From contig CAVPCZ010000016.1 in NCBI GenBank assembly GCA_963702445.1, positions 310,001 to 374,000 of the forward strand: a stretch of 64,000 bases of DNA. Reading direction: 5' to 3'. Shown here piece after piece: positions 48,406 through 56,674 of this stretch. Position numbers and translations under genes: made by a program. The DNA comes from CAVPCZ01 sp963702445 (GTDB lineage: Bacteria > Bacteroidota > Ignavibacteria > UBA10030 > UBA6906). How positions within the stretch are numbered: the stretch's first letter is position 1; every line of letters begins with the position of its first letter. Under the pieces are notes generated by a model. The model made no database searches, was not told where the DNA came from, and saw nothing but the letters and a program-made list of their open reading frames with translations.

Positions 48406-49887
48406 CTAGCGCTTTCGTGTTCCGCCCAGTATCGATCCCAGCACTCCGCGGATGATCTGCCTGCCGATCTGCGTGCCCGCTGCGCGCATGGCGCTTTTCG
48501 CCATCGACTCCAGAATGTTGTCGGGCTGCCGGCCCCGCGGACGGGCGGGCTCCCCCTGGTCGGAAGGAATGGGGATGCTCGCGCGGGAGGTCTCCACGCG
48601 GGATGCTTCCGTGCGGGCCTTGAGGATTTCATATGCCGATTCCCGGTCCACGGCCTTTTCGTAGTGGCCGTAGAACGAGGACCGCCTGACGATCGTCAGG
48701 CGCTGGTCGGGAGTGATCGGGCCGATCTGTCCGTGGGGCGGATAGACGAACGCCCGTTCGACGATGCCCGGCGTTCCTTTTGCATCCAGGAACGAGACCA
48801 GCGCCTCCCCGACCCCGAGCTCACCGATGACCGTTTCCACGTTGATCTTCGGATTCCCTCTGAAGGTTTCCGCGGCCGCCTTGACCGCCTTCTGATCTCT
48901 CGGCGTGAATGCGCGCAGCGCGTGCTGCACGCGGTTGCCGAGCTGACCGAGCACCATATCCGGAATGTCCAGAGGATTCTGCGTGATGAAATAGACACCC
49001 ACGCCCTTGGAGCGGACGAGACGCACGACCTGCTCGATCTTTTCCAGCAGCGGTTTGGGGGCATCGGTGAACAGCAGATGCGCTTCATCGAAGAAGAAGA
49101 CGAGCTTCGGCTTCTCGAGATCGCCGACCTCGGGCAGCCGCTCAAAGAGCTCCGCGAGCAGCCAGAGGAGGAACGTCGCATAGACCTTCGGAGCCTGAAG
49201 CAGCTTGTCGGCGGCGAGAATGTTGATGACACCCCGCTCCCCCTCGGTCTGCATGAGATCGTCCAGATCCAGCGCCGGTTCCGCAAAGAACTTGTCGCCT
49301 CCCTGTTCTTCAATGCTCAGCAGCCCGCGCTGGATGGCGCCGATGCTCGCGGCGGAAACGTTGCCATACTGTGTCTTGAATGTCGCCGCATTGTTCCCGA
49401 CATACTCCAGCATGGCGCGAAGATCCTTCATGTCCAGCAGCAGCAGACCGTTGTCGTCCGCAATCCGGAAGACCATCGAAAGGACGCCCCCTTGAGTCTC
49501 GTTCAGACTGAGCAGCCGCGAGAACAAGAGCGGGCCCATCTCCGAGACCGTGGCGCGGATGGGGTGTCCCTGTTCACCGAAGACATCCCAGAACGCCACG
49601 GGCGAGCCCGCGAAGGCGAATCCGTCCAATCCGAGGAGCTTGATCCGCTCCGCAATTCTGGGTTTTTCCACTCCTGCCTGGCTGATCCCCGAAAGATCAC
49701 CCTTCACGTCCGCCATAAACACGGGAACGCCTGCCCGGCTGAACTGCTCGGCCAGAACCTGCAGGGTGACGGTTTTGCCGGTTCCTGTCGCGCCGGCGAT
49801 CAGCCCGTGACGGTTGGCCATTCCCGGAAGCAACTCGAGCACGTGCTCCCCTTTCGCGACGGGCAGGCCTGCGGTCGAAGAACTCAT
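48406..49887 (-). CDS. HerA-like ATPase (DUF853/YjgR family)
   Basis: 493-residue DNA-translocase-like ATPase. Walker A is GATGTGKTVTLQ near residue 35, Walker B is VFFFDEAHLLF, and an arginine-finger region ITQNPLDIPDMVLGQLGNRVQHALRAFTPRDQKAV follows. The C-terminus has a glycine-rich ending (GSILGGTRKR). Family members are hexameric and some act with nucleases in defence, but this stand-alone type has no established role and no nuclease gene is adjacent. It is convergent with pckA with only 6 bp between stops. I prefer the second ATG (49887) for its spacing from AAGGA. Confidence 0.85.
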   Translation of the reverse strand: MSSSTAGLPVAKGEHVLELLPGMANRHGLIAGATGTGKTVTLQVLAEQFSRAGVPVFMADVKGDLSGISQAGVEKPRIAERIKLLGLDGFAFAGSPVAFWDVFGEQGHPIRATVSEMGPLLFSRLLSLNETQGGVLSMVFRIADDNGLLLLDMKDLRAMLEYVGNNAATFKTQYGNVSAASIGAIQRGLLSIEEQGGDKFFAEPALDLDDLMQTEGERGVINILAADKLLQAPKVYATFLLWLLAELFERLPEVGDLEKPKLVFFFDEAHLLFTDAPKPLLEKIEQVVRLVRSKGVGVYFITQNPLDIPDMVLGQLGNRVQHALRAFTPRDQKAVKAAAETFRGNPKINVETVIGELGVGEALVSFLDAKGTPGIVERAFVYPPHGQIGPITPDQRLTIVRRSSFYGHYEKAVDRESAYEILKARTEASRVETSRASIPIPSDQGEPARPRGRQPDNILESMAKSAMRAAGTQIGRQIIRGVLGSILGGTRKR

Positions 49888-49928
49888 ATGCATGATTCCT
49901 TAGGTGGGAAAACTGTACAACGATTCCG

Positions 49929-49960
49929 ATAATATACACATTGACGGGGTGAATCTCAAA
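49929..49960 (-). promoter_or_regulatory. Candidate promoter for HerA-like gene
   Basis: Minus strand TTTG (49957-49960), 20-base spacer, TATATTAT (49929-49936); the spacing matches the other promoters, with one further mismatch in the -7 element. Confidence 0.4.
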
Positions 49961-50034
49961 AACCTCTGGAGGAGTGGGCTGCGTCGCCGTGGTCCGGCAG
50001 CGTCTCCCGTTGCATCTCCGCGCGGAATTCCCGT

Positions 50035-50042
50035 TATTTTTG
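50035..50042 (+). promoter_or_regulatory. -7 element TATTTTTG before epimerase gene
   Basis: A perfect TAnnTTTG 23 bases before the ATG. The nearest upstream TTG is 22 bases away, longer than in the other promoters. Confidence 0.3.
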
Positions 50043-50065
50043 CATTACCAGCGGAGCATCCGACT

Positions 50066-50977
50066 ATGACCATACTCGTCACCGGCGGGGCCGGGTTCAT
50101 CGGCAGCCATATTGTTGAACATTTTCAGGCGACCCACGATGTGATCGTTCTGGACACCCTCAGGTCCGGCTTCAAGAACAACATTGCTTCCTTCCGCGCC
50201 CGTTTCATCCAGGGAAGCGTCACCGACACGGATCTCGTGAACGATATCATGCGCGGTGTGGACTACGTATTCCACCTTGCGGCACTGGTGAGCGTACCGG
50301 AGTCGATGGAGCGTCCGGAGGAGACCGTGGACATCAATGTGCAGGGGACGCTCCGTATCCTGGAGGCCGCCCGCCGCCACAGGGTGAAGAACGTGGTGAT
50401 CTCTTCCTCCGCCGCCGTATACGGAAACAACCCCACCGTTCCGAAAATCGAGACCATGTTTCCGGAACCCCGCAGCCCGTATGCCATCACCAAACTGGAC
50501 GATGAGTACTACGCCGCCATGTTCGCCGAATCGTTCGGACAGAGCGCCGTCTGTCTGCGCTACTTTAATGTGTTCGGGCCGCGCCAGAATCCCCGCTCGC
50601 AGTATGCCGCAGCGGTGCCGATCTTCATCGACAAGTGCCTGCGGGGAGAAGACCTGGTGATCTACGGCGATGGGGAGCAAACGAGGGATTTCGTGTACGT
50701 GAAGGACATTGTCGCGGCCAACGTCCGTGCCTCTCTGGCGTCAGGCGCCGGGACCTACAATATCGCCTGCGGGCGGAGCATGACGGTGAACGAACTCGCC
50801 CGGATGATCATCTCCATCACGGGGAGCACCTCACGCATCGTGTATGCCCCCGTGCGCGCGGGCGATGTGAAGCACTCGCTGGCCGATACCTCCCGTGCAC
50901 GGGCGATCGGGTTTGCTCCGGGGTTCACCCTCGAAGAAGGGCTGCGCGAAACGATTGCGTGGTTCAAGGCCGGGTAA
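50066..50977 (+). CDS. NAD-dependent nucleotide-sugar epimerase/dehydratase (GalE-like SDR)
   Basis: 303-residue extended SDR enzyme. N-terminal VTGGAGFIGSH binds NAD; the catalytic region has ISSSAAVYG (Ser) and PYAITKLDDE (Tyr-x-x-x-Lys). The C-terminal substrate domain includes YGDGEQTRDFVYVKDI, a standard GalE/WbpP-type segment. It likely interconverts UDP-sugars for surface polysaccharides. I start at 50066 because MTILVTGGAGF is the conserved start and GGAG precedes it. Its stop overlaps the convergent mrpG end by 14 bp. Confidence 0.88.
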   Translation: MTILVTGGAGFIGSHIVEHFQATHDVIVLDTLRSGFKNNIASFRARFIQGSVTDTDLVNDIMRGVDYVFHLAALVSVPESMERPEETVDINVQGTLRILEAARRHRVKNVVISSSAAVYGNNPTVPKIETMFPEPRSPYAITKLDDEYYAAMFAESFGQSAVCLRYFNVFGPRQNPRSQYAAAVPIFIDKCLRGEDLVIYGDGEQTRDFVYVKDIVAANVRASLASGAGTYNIACGRSMTVNELARMIISITGSTSRIVYAPVRAGDVKHSLADTSRARAIGFAPGFTLEEGLRETIAWFKAG

Positions 50978-51356
50978 CTCCCGGCCACGCCCCCCCCCCG
51001 TGTGTGTTTCCCTCCGTCTTTTTCGCCGTCTTGTCCTCCCGGTGCTCTTTCAGCTCATCCTTCCCCATACCCTTCCAGAACGGCACGCCGTCAAAGTAGG
51101 CGGCTCTTCCGATCATGTGTGCGGCAACGGGCGATGTCAGCATGAGGAAGGCCACCATGGCGACCACCTTGGACGTCACTGCGAACGTGCCAAAGGTGAG
51201 CGCCACGCCGAACAACATCATGCTGAGTCCGAAGATGGACGCCTTGGTGGTTGAGGACATGCGCATGTACAGGTCGGGCATCCGCACAATACCCACCGCG
51301 GCAATCACCATGAACACCGCGCCTCCGACGAGCAGAATAAGAGCGAGAACGGTCAC
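50964..51356 (-). CDS. mrpG: Na+/H+ antiporter subunit MrpG
   Basis: 130-residue small membrane subunit with three helices (LALILLVGGAVFMVIAAVGIVRM, then LSMMLFGVALTFGTFAV, MVAFLMLTSPVAAHMIGRAAYF). The sequence GIVRMPDLYMRMSSTTKASIFG is typical for MrpG/MnhG. The long charged tail runs through a run of ten Cs (50990-50999), so the last 15 residues are sensitive to length error. It overlaps mrpF by 4 bp. Confidence 0.9.
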   Translation of the reverse strand: MTVLALILLVGGAVFMVIAAVGIVRMPDLYMRMSSTTKASIFGLSMMLFGVALTFGTFAVTSKVVAMVAFLMLTSPVAAHMIGRAAYFDGVPFWKGMGKDELKEHREDKTAKKTEGNTHGGGAWPGVTRP

Positions 51357-51625
51357 GGGTTCCTCCGCTGCTGCATTGCGTAGGCTATGGCCACCGTCCC
51401 GAGAAATGAGACGAGCGCCACAATCAGCCCGATGTCCAGCACCACGCTGTCCCCCCAGAGCACCGCATATGCCGCAAACATGCCGACGGCGATAGTCGTC
51501 AGCAGTTCCATCGCAACCACGCGGTCCGGGAGGCTTGGCCCCCGGACCAGGCGGACGAAGGTCAGGGCCATGGCCAGGCCGAGCAGCGGCAGGACCAGAT
51601 ACAGAATTCCCTCCTGCAGACTCAT
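51353..51625 (-). CDS. mrpF: Na+/H+ antiporter subunit MrpF
   Basis: 90-residue, three-helix subunit with FVRLVRGPSLPDRVVAMELLTTIAVGM, the conserved core of MrpF/MnhF. It overlaps mrpE upstream and mrpG downstream by 4 bp each, so translation is coupled along the operon. Confidence 0.92.
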   Translation of the reverse strand: MSLQEGILYLVLPLLGLAMALTFVRLVRGPSLPDRVVAMELLTTIAVGMFAAYAVLWGDSVVLDIGLIVALVSFLGTVAIAYAMQQRRNP

Positions 51626-52089
51626 CGCATCACCTCCAGCAACCGGCGCTCAAGATCTTCCTTGATCCGGATGCGGACGGCATCGACATCGTCGACATAC
51701 ATCTCGTGAACGTAGAGTACGCGACGGTCTTCGCTCAATTCCAGACTGAGACTGCCGGGCGTGACGGTGATGAAGTTGGCGACTGCAAGGATTTCCACAT
51801 CCGTCTTTGCGTCGAGGGGAACCGCAATGATCCCCGGGCGCATGTGGTCTTTCGGAGTGATCACGTCATATGCCACCCGCAGGCTGGAAACGATCACTTC
51901 CCGGATGAAGTAGCCGGCGAATCTCAACGCCCGGAGCACCCGTATTCCGTATCCTCCCGCCCCGAAAGCGGGAGCGGTGAGCCAAAGGATGGCATACGCG
52001 AGCACGAGGCCGAAGGAGACATTGAGGAACGAGAGCTCCCCGGTGAGGGCAACCCAGACAATCGCCAGAAAGAGATGTACGATAAGCAT
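51622..52089 (-). CDS. mrpE: Na+/H+ antiporter subunit MrpE
   Basis: 155-residue subunit with two N-terminal helices (MLIVHLFLAIVWVALTGELSFLNVSFGLVLAYAILW) and a cytoplasmic domain including ITPKDHMRPGIIAVPLDAKTDVEILAVANFITVTPGSLSLELSEDRRVLYVHEMYVDD, the MrpE/MnhE signature. I start at 52089, 3 bp after the mrpD stop; longer versions would run through mrpD. Confidence 0.92.
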   Translation of the reverse strand: MLIVHLFLAIVWVALTGELSFLNVSFGLVLAYAILWLTAPAFGAGGYGIRVLRALRFAGYFIREVIVSSLRVAYDVITPKDHMRPGIIAVPLDAKTDVEILAVANFITVTPGSLSLELSEDRRVLYVHEMYVDDVDAVRIRIKEDLERRLLEVMR

Positions 52090-52091
52090 GA

Positions 52092-53591
52092 CTATGGAGA
52101 CACTCCCAGAACGGCATGAATGTACTGCATCGGATCCGCGAGTTGTTCCGCGGCCCGCAGACAGAGTTCGAGGAACCAGGGGCCCCCGAAACCGAAAACC
52201 ACCGAGCCCGCGGCAAGAACCGCCATCGGGAGAGTCAGCATTCGGCTCCCCTGAAGAGAGCGCGCCGGGTCCGCCCTCCCCTCCTCCGGCGGCGTTTTCC
52301 AGAAAACCTCTGCCCAGATCTTTGTCATCGAAAAGAGCGTAAGGATGCTGACGCCGAGCGCCACTGCGACGATGAGATATGCGCCTTGCTCCACGCCGGC
52401 CCTCACGAGCGCAAGTTTCGCCCAGAAACCGGAGAGCGGCGGAAGGCCCGCGAGCGACAGGGCGGGGAGAAGGAACAGAAGGGCGAGTACAGGAGAAGAG
52501 CGCATATACCCGCCGAGGGATTTGAGATCGTACGATCCCGTCTGCCGGTAGACGATGCCGCTCACCATGAAGAGTGCGGATTTGGCAAGGATCACATGAA
52601 CCATAAAAAAGACCATCCCCGCCAGGCCGAGCGTGCTCGCCAGCCCCAGCCCCATCAGCAAATACCCGATCTGACTTACGATGTGGAAGGATAATAGGCG
52701 CCGGAATTCGCTTTGCGCGACGGCTCCCAGCACGCCGACCACCATGGTGCATCCGGCGGCGGCAAGCATCAGGATCCTGGTGGCGTCATTCTCCATCCCG
52801 AACACAAGCGTAAAAACACGGACAATGGCGTACACGCCGACCTTTGTGAGGAGTCCCGAAAACAGCGTGGTGACCGCCACAGGAGGAGTGTGATAGGACG
52901 CCGGAAGCCAGAAAAATAGCGGGAAGAGCGCTGCTTTGATGCCGAAGGCGACAAAGAGGAGCATCGCCACAATTCCTGGATACCCCGTGCCCGACAGGGC
53001 GCGCATCTTCATGGCCGCATCGGCCATGTTCAGCGTACCGGTCATTCCATACAGTATTCCCGCCGCGGCGAGAAAGAGCGCGGACGACAGGAGGTTCAGC
53101 GTGACGTATTTGATTCCGCCTTCCAGCTGACCCCGTTCCCCACCCAGCGTCATCAACACAAAGGAGGATATCAGAAGCACTTCAAACCAGACGTACAAAT
53201 TGAAAAGGTCACCCGTGACGAAAGCACCGACCACACCGAAGAGAAGGATGTTCACGAGCGGGAGAAACCCATGCTTCACCCGTGCGTTGTCGATCGTGCC
53301 GAGTGAAAATACCGTCACCGCTATTCCCACGACTCCTGTAACGGCCACAAGCAGTGCGCTGAAAATATCCACCGCAAGGGTGATGCCAAACGGTGCCGGC
53401 CAGCTTCCCACCTGGACCACCAGCATTCCTTCGTCCAGGACTGCCACGAGAAGCAGCACCCCGGACATGCATAACAATGCCGAACCGGCAATCGCCACCC
53501 CCCGCTGGAAAGCGGGAACATTCCACGACAGCAGACACACGACCGCGGTAGCGAGCGGGATCAGCAGGGGTACCAGCACGAGCGCTGTCAT
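52092..53591 (-). CDS. mrpD: Na+/H+ antiporter subunit MrpD
   Basis: 499-residue complex I NuoN/M-like subunit with about 14 membrane helices. The helix-5 acidic residue is in YVWFEVLLISSFVLM, and the LFFWLPASYHTPPVAVTTLFSGLLTKVGVYAIVR helix-7/8 segment carries the key lysine. It provides one of the antiporter ion channels. It overlaps mrpC by 4 bp and is intact. Confidence 0.95.
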   Translation of the reverse strand: MTALVLVPLLIPLATAVVCLLSWNVPAFQRGVAIAGSALLCMSGVLLLVAVLDEGMLVVQVGSWPAPFGITLAVDIFSALLVAVTGVVGIAVTVFSLGTIDNARVKHGFLPLVNILLFGVVGAFVTGDLFNLYVWFEVLLISSFVLMTLGGERGQLEGGIKYVTLNLLSSALFLAAAGILYGMTGTLNMADAAMKMRALSGTGYPGIVAMLLFVAFGIKAALFPLFFWLPASYHTPPVAVTTLFSGLLTKVGVYAIVRVFTLVFGMENDATRILMLAAAGCTMVVGVLGAVAQSEFRRLLSFHIVSQIGYLLMGLGLASTLGLAGMVFFMVHVILAKSALFMVSGIVYRQTGSYDLKSLGGYMRSSPVLALLFLLPALSLAGLPPLSGFWAKLALVRAGVEQGAYLIVAVALGVSILTLFSMTKIWAEVFWKTPPEEGRADPARSLQGSRMLTLPMAVLAAGSVVFGFGGPWFLELCLRAAEQLADPMQYIHAVLGVSP

Positions 53592-53938
53592 TCCGTCTCC
53601 GTGGATCTCATGGCATCCAGGTCGTCAGTGCCGGATTCCTGTGCGGAGCGTTTCACCAGCACAAGGGCAAACGCCTGTACGCCGAACCCGATAACGATCG
53701 CCGTGAGAATCAGGGCCTGGGGAACGGGATCGGCAGTGCCCTGAGGGAGCCCGGTCATGCCGGGGCCGATGATAGGGGCGATCCCGCGCACGGGACCTCC
53801 GACGGTGAAGATCAGCAGGTTTGCGGCGTGCGCGAGCATCGCAAGCCCGAGAATCAGCTTGACGATGCTCCGGCGCATCATCATATACAGGCCGCCCGCA
53901 TACAGTGCGCCGACAAGAAGAGCCAGGATCAGGGTCAT
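53588..53938 (-). CDS. mrpC: Na+/H+ antiporter subunit MrpC
   Basis: 116-residue NuoK-like subunit of three helices (LILALLVGALYAGGLYMM, LILGLAMLAHAANLLIF, QALILTAIVIGFGVQAFALVL). I use the ATG at 53938, placed 2 bp after the mrpB stop; the longer upstream frame lies within mrpB. Confidence 0.93.
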   Translation of the reverse strand: MTLILALLVGALYAGGLYMMMRRSIVKLILGLAMLAHAANLLIFTVGGPVRGIAPIIGPGMTGLPQGTADPVPQALILTAIVIGFGVQAFALVLVKRSAQESGTDDLDAMRSTETE

Positions 53939-53939
53939 C

Positions 53940-54368
53940 CTATTCCTCCCCCAGCGTGAACACCATCCAGAGGACAACACCGACGACCGTGAAGTACACC
54001 CCGACGTCAAAGAGAACAGGTGTGCCAATCTTGCCGACGGGAGGAAGCGCAAACGGCAACCACACCCCCGTCATATATCCGAACCCCAGGACCGCACCGA
54101 CACATCCGCTCAGCAGGGAGATGGAAAGCCCGAAGGCGATAAGCGTCCGTGGTTCCACGCGCAATGCCGTCCGTGCTGCTTGCACACCCGCGGCAAGAGC
54201 GTACAGGGAGAAGGCGGCGGAGACAACGAGTCCGCCGATAAATCCCCCCCCCGGCTCATTGTGGCCGCGCAGCACCATAAAGACGGAGAAAAGCACCATC
54301 AGGGGGAGCAGGGCGCGTGTGGCGGTCCGCAGGATCAGGGATGAGGGTGGAGGAGTCCCGGGCTTCAT
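53940..54368 (-). CDS. mrpB: Na+/H+ antiporter subunit MrpB
   Basis: 142-residue subunit with four helices and the conserved VLRGHNEPGGGFIGGLVVSAAFSLY. It overlaps mrpA by 4 bp. Motif and length are standard for a separate MrpB. Confidence 0.94.
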   Translation of the reverse strand: MKPGTPPPSSLILRTATRALLPLMVLFSVFMVLRGHNEPGGGFIGGLVVSAAFSLYALAAGVQAARTALRVEPRTLIAFGLSISLLSGCVGAVLGFGYMTGVWLPFALPPVGKIGTPVLFDVGVYFTVVGVVLWMVFTLGEE

Positions 54369-56674
54369 TGTTTGTCGCTCCTCCCGGGGCGGAGTGAAAG
54401 GAGGGCGAACACGCCCAGGGCCGCCACCCCGAGCACGGTAATCTCTCCCAGCGTGTCCAGTGCGCGGAAGTCCACGAGAATGACGTTGACGACATTCCTG
54501 CCGCGGCCGAGGAGCAGACTGTTTGCGCCGAAATACTCGGCGAGTCCGGAGCGGGCGCCCGTCGATGTCAGCACCAGGACGATACCCGTCATCATGAGGC
54601 CGGCCGCTCCGGCGATTGTCACGTCGCGCACGCGCGCGACACGCCCCGAATGGTCACCGAATTTCGGCAGGCGCCGCAGCACGAGTGCGAAGATCACCAC
54701 CGTCAAGGTCTCGACGGCAAACTGGGTCATGGCAAGATCGGGGGCGCCGTACATGCCGAATATCATCGCAACACCGTACCCGATGATGCCCAGGGCGATA
54801 ATGGCTGCCCAGCGCGAACGCACATGAATGGTGACTCCTGCCGCCGCGAGCATGATCAGTGCGATGATCACCTCATGAAGAGCGGGTGCGTCGGCGGACC
54901 CGATGGAGATCTTTCCGAGATGAGGGAGGAGTGCCGCACCGACCGCGAGCATTGCCGTCAGAATCAGGACGATAACGTAGATGCGCAGATATCCGTTCTG
55001 GAGAGTCCGGCTGCACCACGACGCGGCTCGTTTGACCCCGTCCATACCCGCGGCAAACAGCCGTTCACCGCTTACCGCTGAAAGCGATCCTTCACGCCAG
55101 ACCGAACGGCGGAGTGTCCGGTGGAAGAAGAGCAGAGCGGCTCCCGCAAGTGCGGTTGCCGCACTCAGGCCGAGCACAGGGTTGATTCCGTGCCAGAGTG
55201 CCAGTGTGACTTCCCCATGTTCGGGCCACGTGACGAGCAACGCGGGCTCAATGAAGAGGCGTGCCATCTCCTCGGGAAAGAGCCCGATGAAGAATCCGGC
55301 CGTGCCCAGCACGACGGGGCCGGCAAGCATCGCCGCGGGCGCCTCGTGGACAGGGACGGTCGGCTGCCGGCGTCCGAAAAAAGTCCGGAGGATAATCATG
55401 CCCGCGACGGCAAACGTGACGACATTGGCCAGTATACCCGCGCCGGTGATCAGGGGAGCCGCCTGCGGGGAATAGAGCCGTGCCTCGTAGAGCAGCTCCT
55501 TGCTGATGAAGCCCAGCAGCGGTGGGAGCCCGGCCATGGAGAGGGCGGCAAGGGATGCCGCAACCATGGTCACGGGCATGGCCCGGAACAGCCCCCCGAG
55601 CTTCTCGATATTGCGTGTTCCCGCCCCGTGGTCCACGGCACCCGCTACGAGAAAGAGCGCACCTTTGTAGAGGGAATGCACAACCAGGAAGACCAGCATC
55701 GCTTTCATGGCCAGGTCTGTGCTCATGCCGATCAAGAGCGTGAGCATCCCCAAAGCAGCAACCGTAGTGTAGGCGAGAATGCGCTTGAGATCGGTTTGTG
55801 CGAACGCTGTCATGGATCCGAGGAACATCGTGACCGCCCCCGTGATCGTCACAATATAGTGCCACTCCCCTGTCCCTCCCAGCAGCGGGTGGAGCCTCGC
55901 CAGGAGATAGATCCCTGCCTTCACCATCGTCGCGGAGTGGAGATATGCGCTCACCGGCGTGGGGGCTTCCATCGCTCCGGGAAGCCAGAAGTGAAACGGG
56001 AATTGTGCGGACTTCGTGAAGGCGCCGGCAAGAATCAACAGCAGCGCGGGGAGGTAGAGGGGATGTACACGGATCGACTCTGCGGAAGCCTGCAACGCGG
56101 AGATCTCCGAAGCGCCTCCGGCGATTCCCAGGAGGAGGAATCCCGCCAGGAGAGCCATCCCCCCGATCCCCGTCACAAGGAGTGCCTGGAGCGCGGCCGC
56201 CCGTGCGGAGGGCCGTTCGTTGTGGTAGCCTATGAGAAAGTATGAGCTCAGGCTTGTCAGCTCCCAGAACACAAACAGGAGCAGGAGGTTGTCGGCGATC
56301 ACCAGTCCGGCCATGGCACAGAAGAAGAGAAGGAGCATCCCATAAAACCGCCCGCGTCCGCCATCATGCTCAAGGTATTTTGTCCCGTACACGACAACGA
56401 GAGCGCCGATCCCGCTGATGAGCACGAGAAAGAGGAGCCCGAGCCCGTCAAGCGAAAAGGCAAGGTTCATCCCGAGACGCGGCGCCAGCGGGATGTTCAA
56501 ACGAAGAATCCCGCCTCCGGCAATCCGATCTGCAAGAGAGAGCGCGAAAAGGAAAACTGCGGCGGGGGGCGCAACGGCGAGCGCTGCCGCCGCACGGGGT
56601 CTGTGCTTGTACAGAACAGGAATGATTCCGGAGAGGAGTACACCGACACCGAGTAGGGCAAGCAACGTGATCAT
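54365..56674 (-). CDS. mrpA: Na+/H+ antiporter subunit MrpA
   Basis: 769-residue NuoL-like subunit with about 20 helices. The N-terminal two thirds are the proton-pumping Nqo12-like domain (FWELTSLSSYFLIGY, then FPFHFWLPGAMEAPTPVSAYLHSATMVKAGIYLLARL). The C-terminal third holds the DUF4040/MrpA-C helices (GVAMIFGMYGAPDLAMTQFAVETLTVVIFALVLRRLP). Together with mrpB-G it forms a Na+/H+ antiporter in the inner membrane. Its start overlaps the P-type ATPase stop by 4 bp. Confidence 0.95.
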   Translation of the reverse strand: MITLLALLGVGVLLSGIIPVLYKHRPRAAAALAVAPPAAVFLFALSLADRIAGGGILRLNIPLAPRLGMNLAFSLDGLGLLFLVLISGIGALVVVYGTKYLEHDGGRGRFYGMLLLFFCAMAGLVIADNLLLLFVFWELTSLSSYFLIGYHNERPSARAAALQALLVTGIGGMALLAGFLLLGIAGGASEISALQASAESIRVHPLYLPALLLILAGAFTKSAQFPFHFWLPGAMEAPTPVSAYLHSATMVKAGIYLLARLHPLLGGTGEWHYIVTITGAVTMFLGSMTAFAQTDLKRILAYTTVAALGMLTLLIGMSTDLAMKAMLVFLVVHSLYKGALFLVAGAVDHGAGTRNIEKLGGLFRAMPVTMVAASLAALSMAGLPPLLGFISKELLYEARLYSPQAAPLITGAGILANVVTFAVAGMIILRTFFGRRQPTVPVHEAPAAMLAGPVVLGTAGFFIGLFPEEMARLFIEPALLVTWPEHGEVTLALWHGINPVLGLSAATALAGAALLFFHRTLRRSVWREGSLSAVSGERLFAAGMDGVKRAASWCSRTLQNGYLRIYVIVLILTAMLAVGAALLPHLGKISIGSADAPALHEVIIALIMLAAAGVTIHVRSRWAAIIALGIIGYGVAMIFGMYGAPDLAMTQFAVETLTVVIFALVLRRLPKFGDHSGRVARVRDVTIAGAAGLMMTGIVLVLTSTGARSGLAEYFGANSLLLGRGRNVVNVILVDFRALDTLGEITVLGVAALGVFALLSLRPGRSDKQ

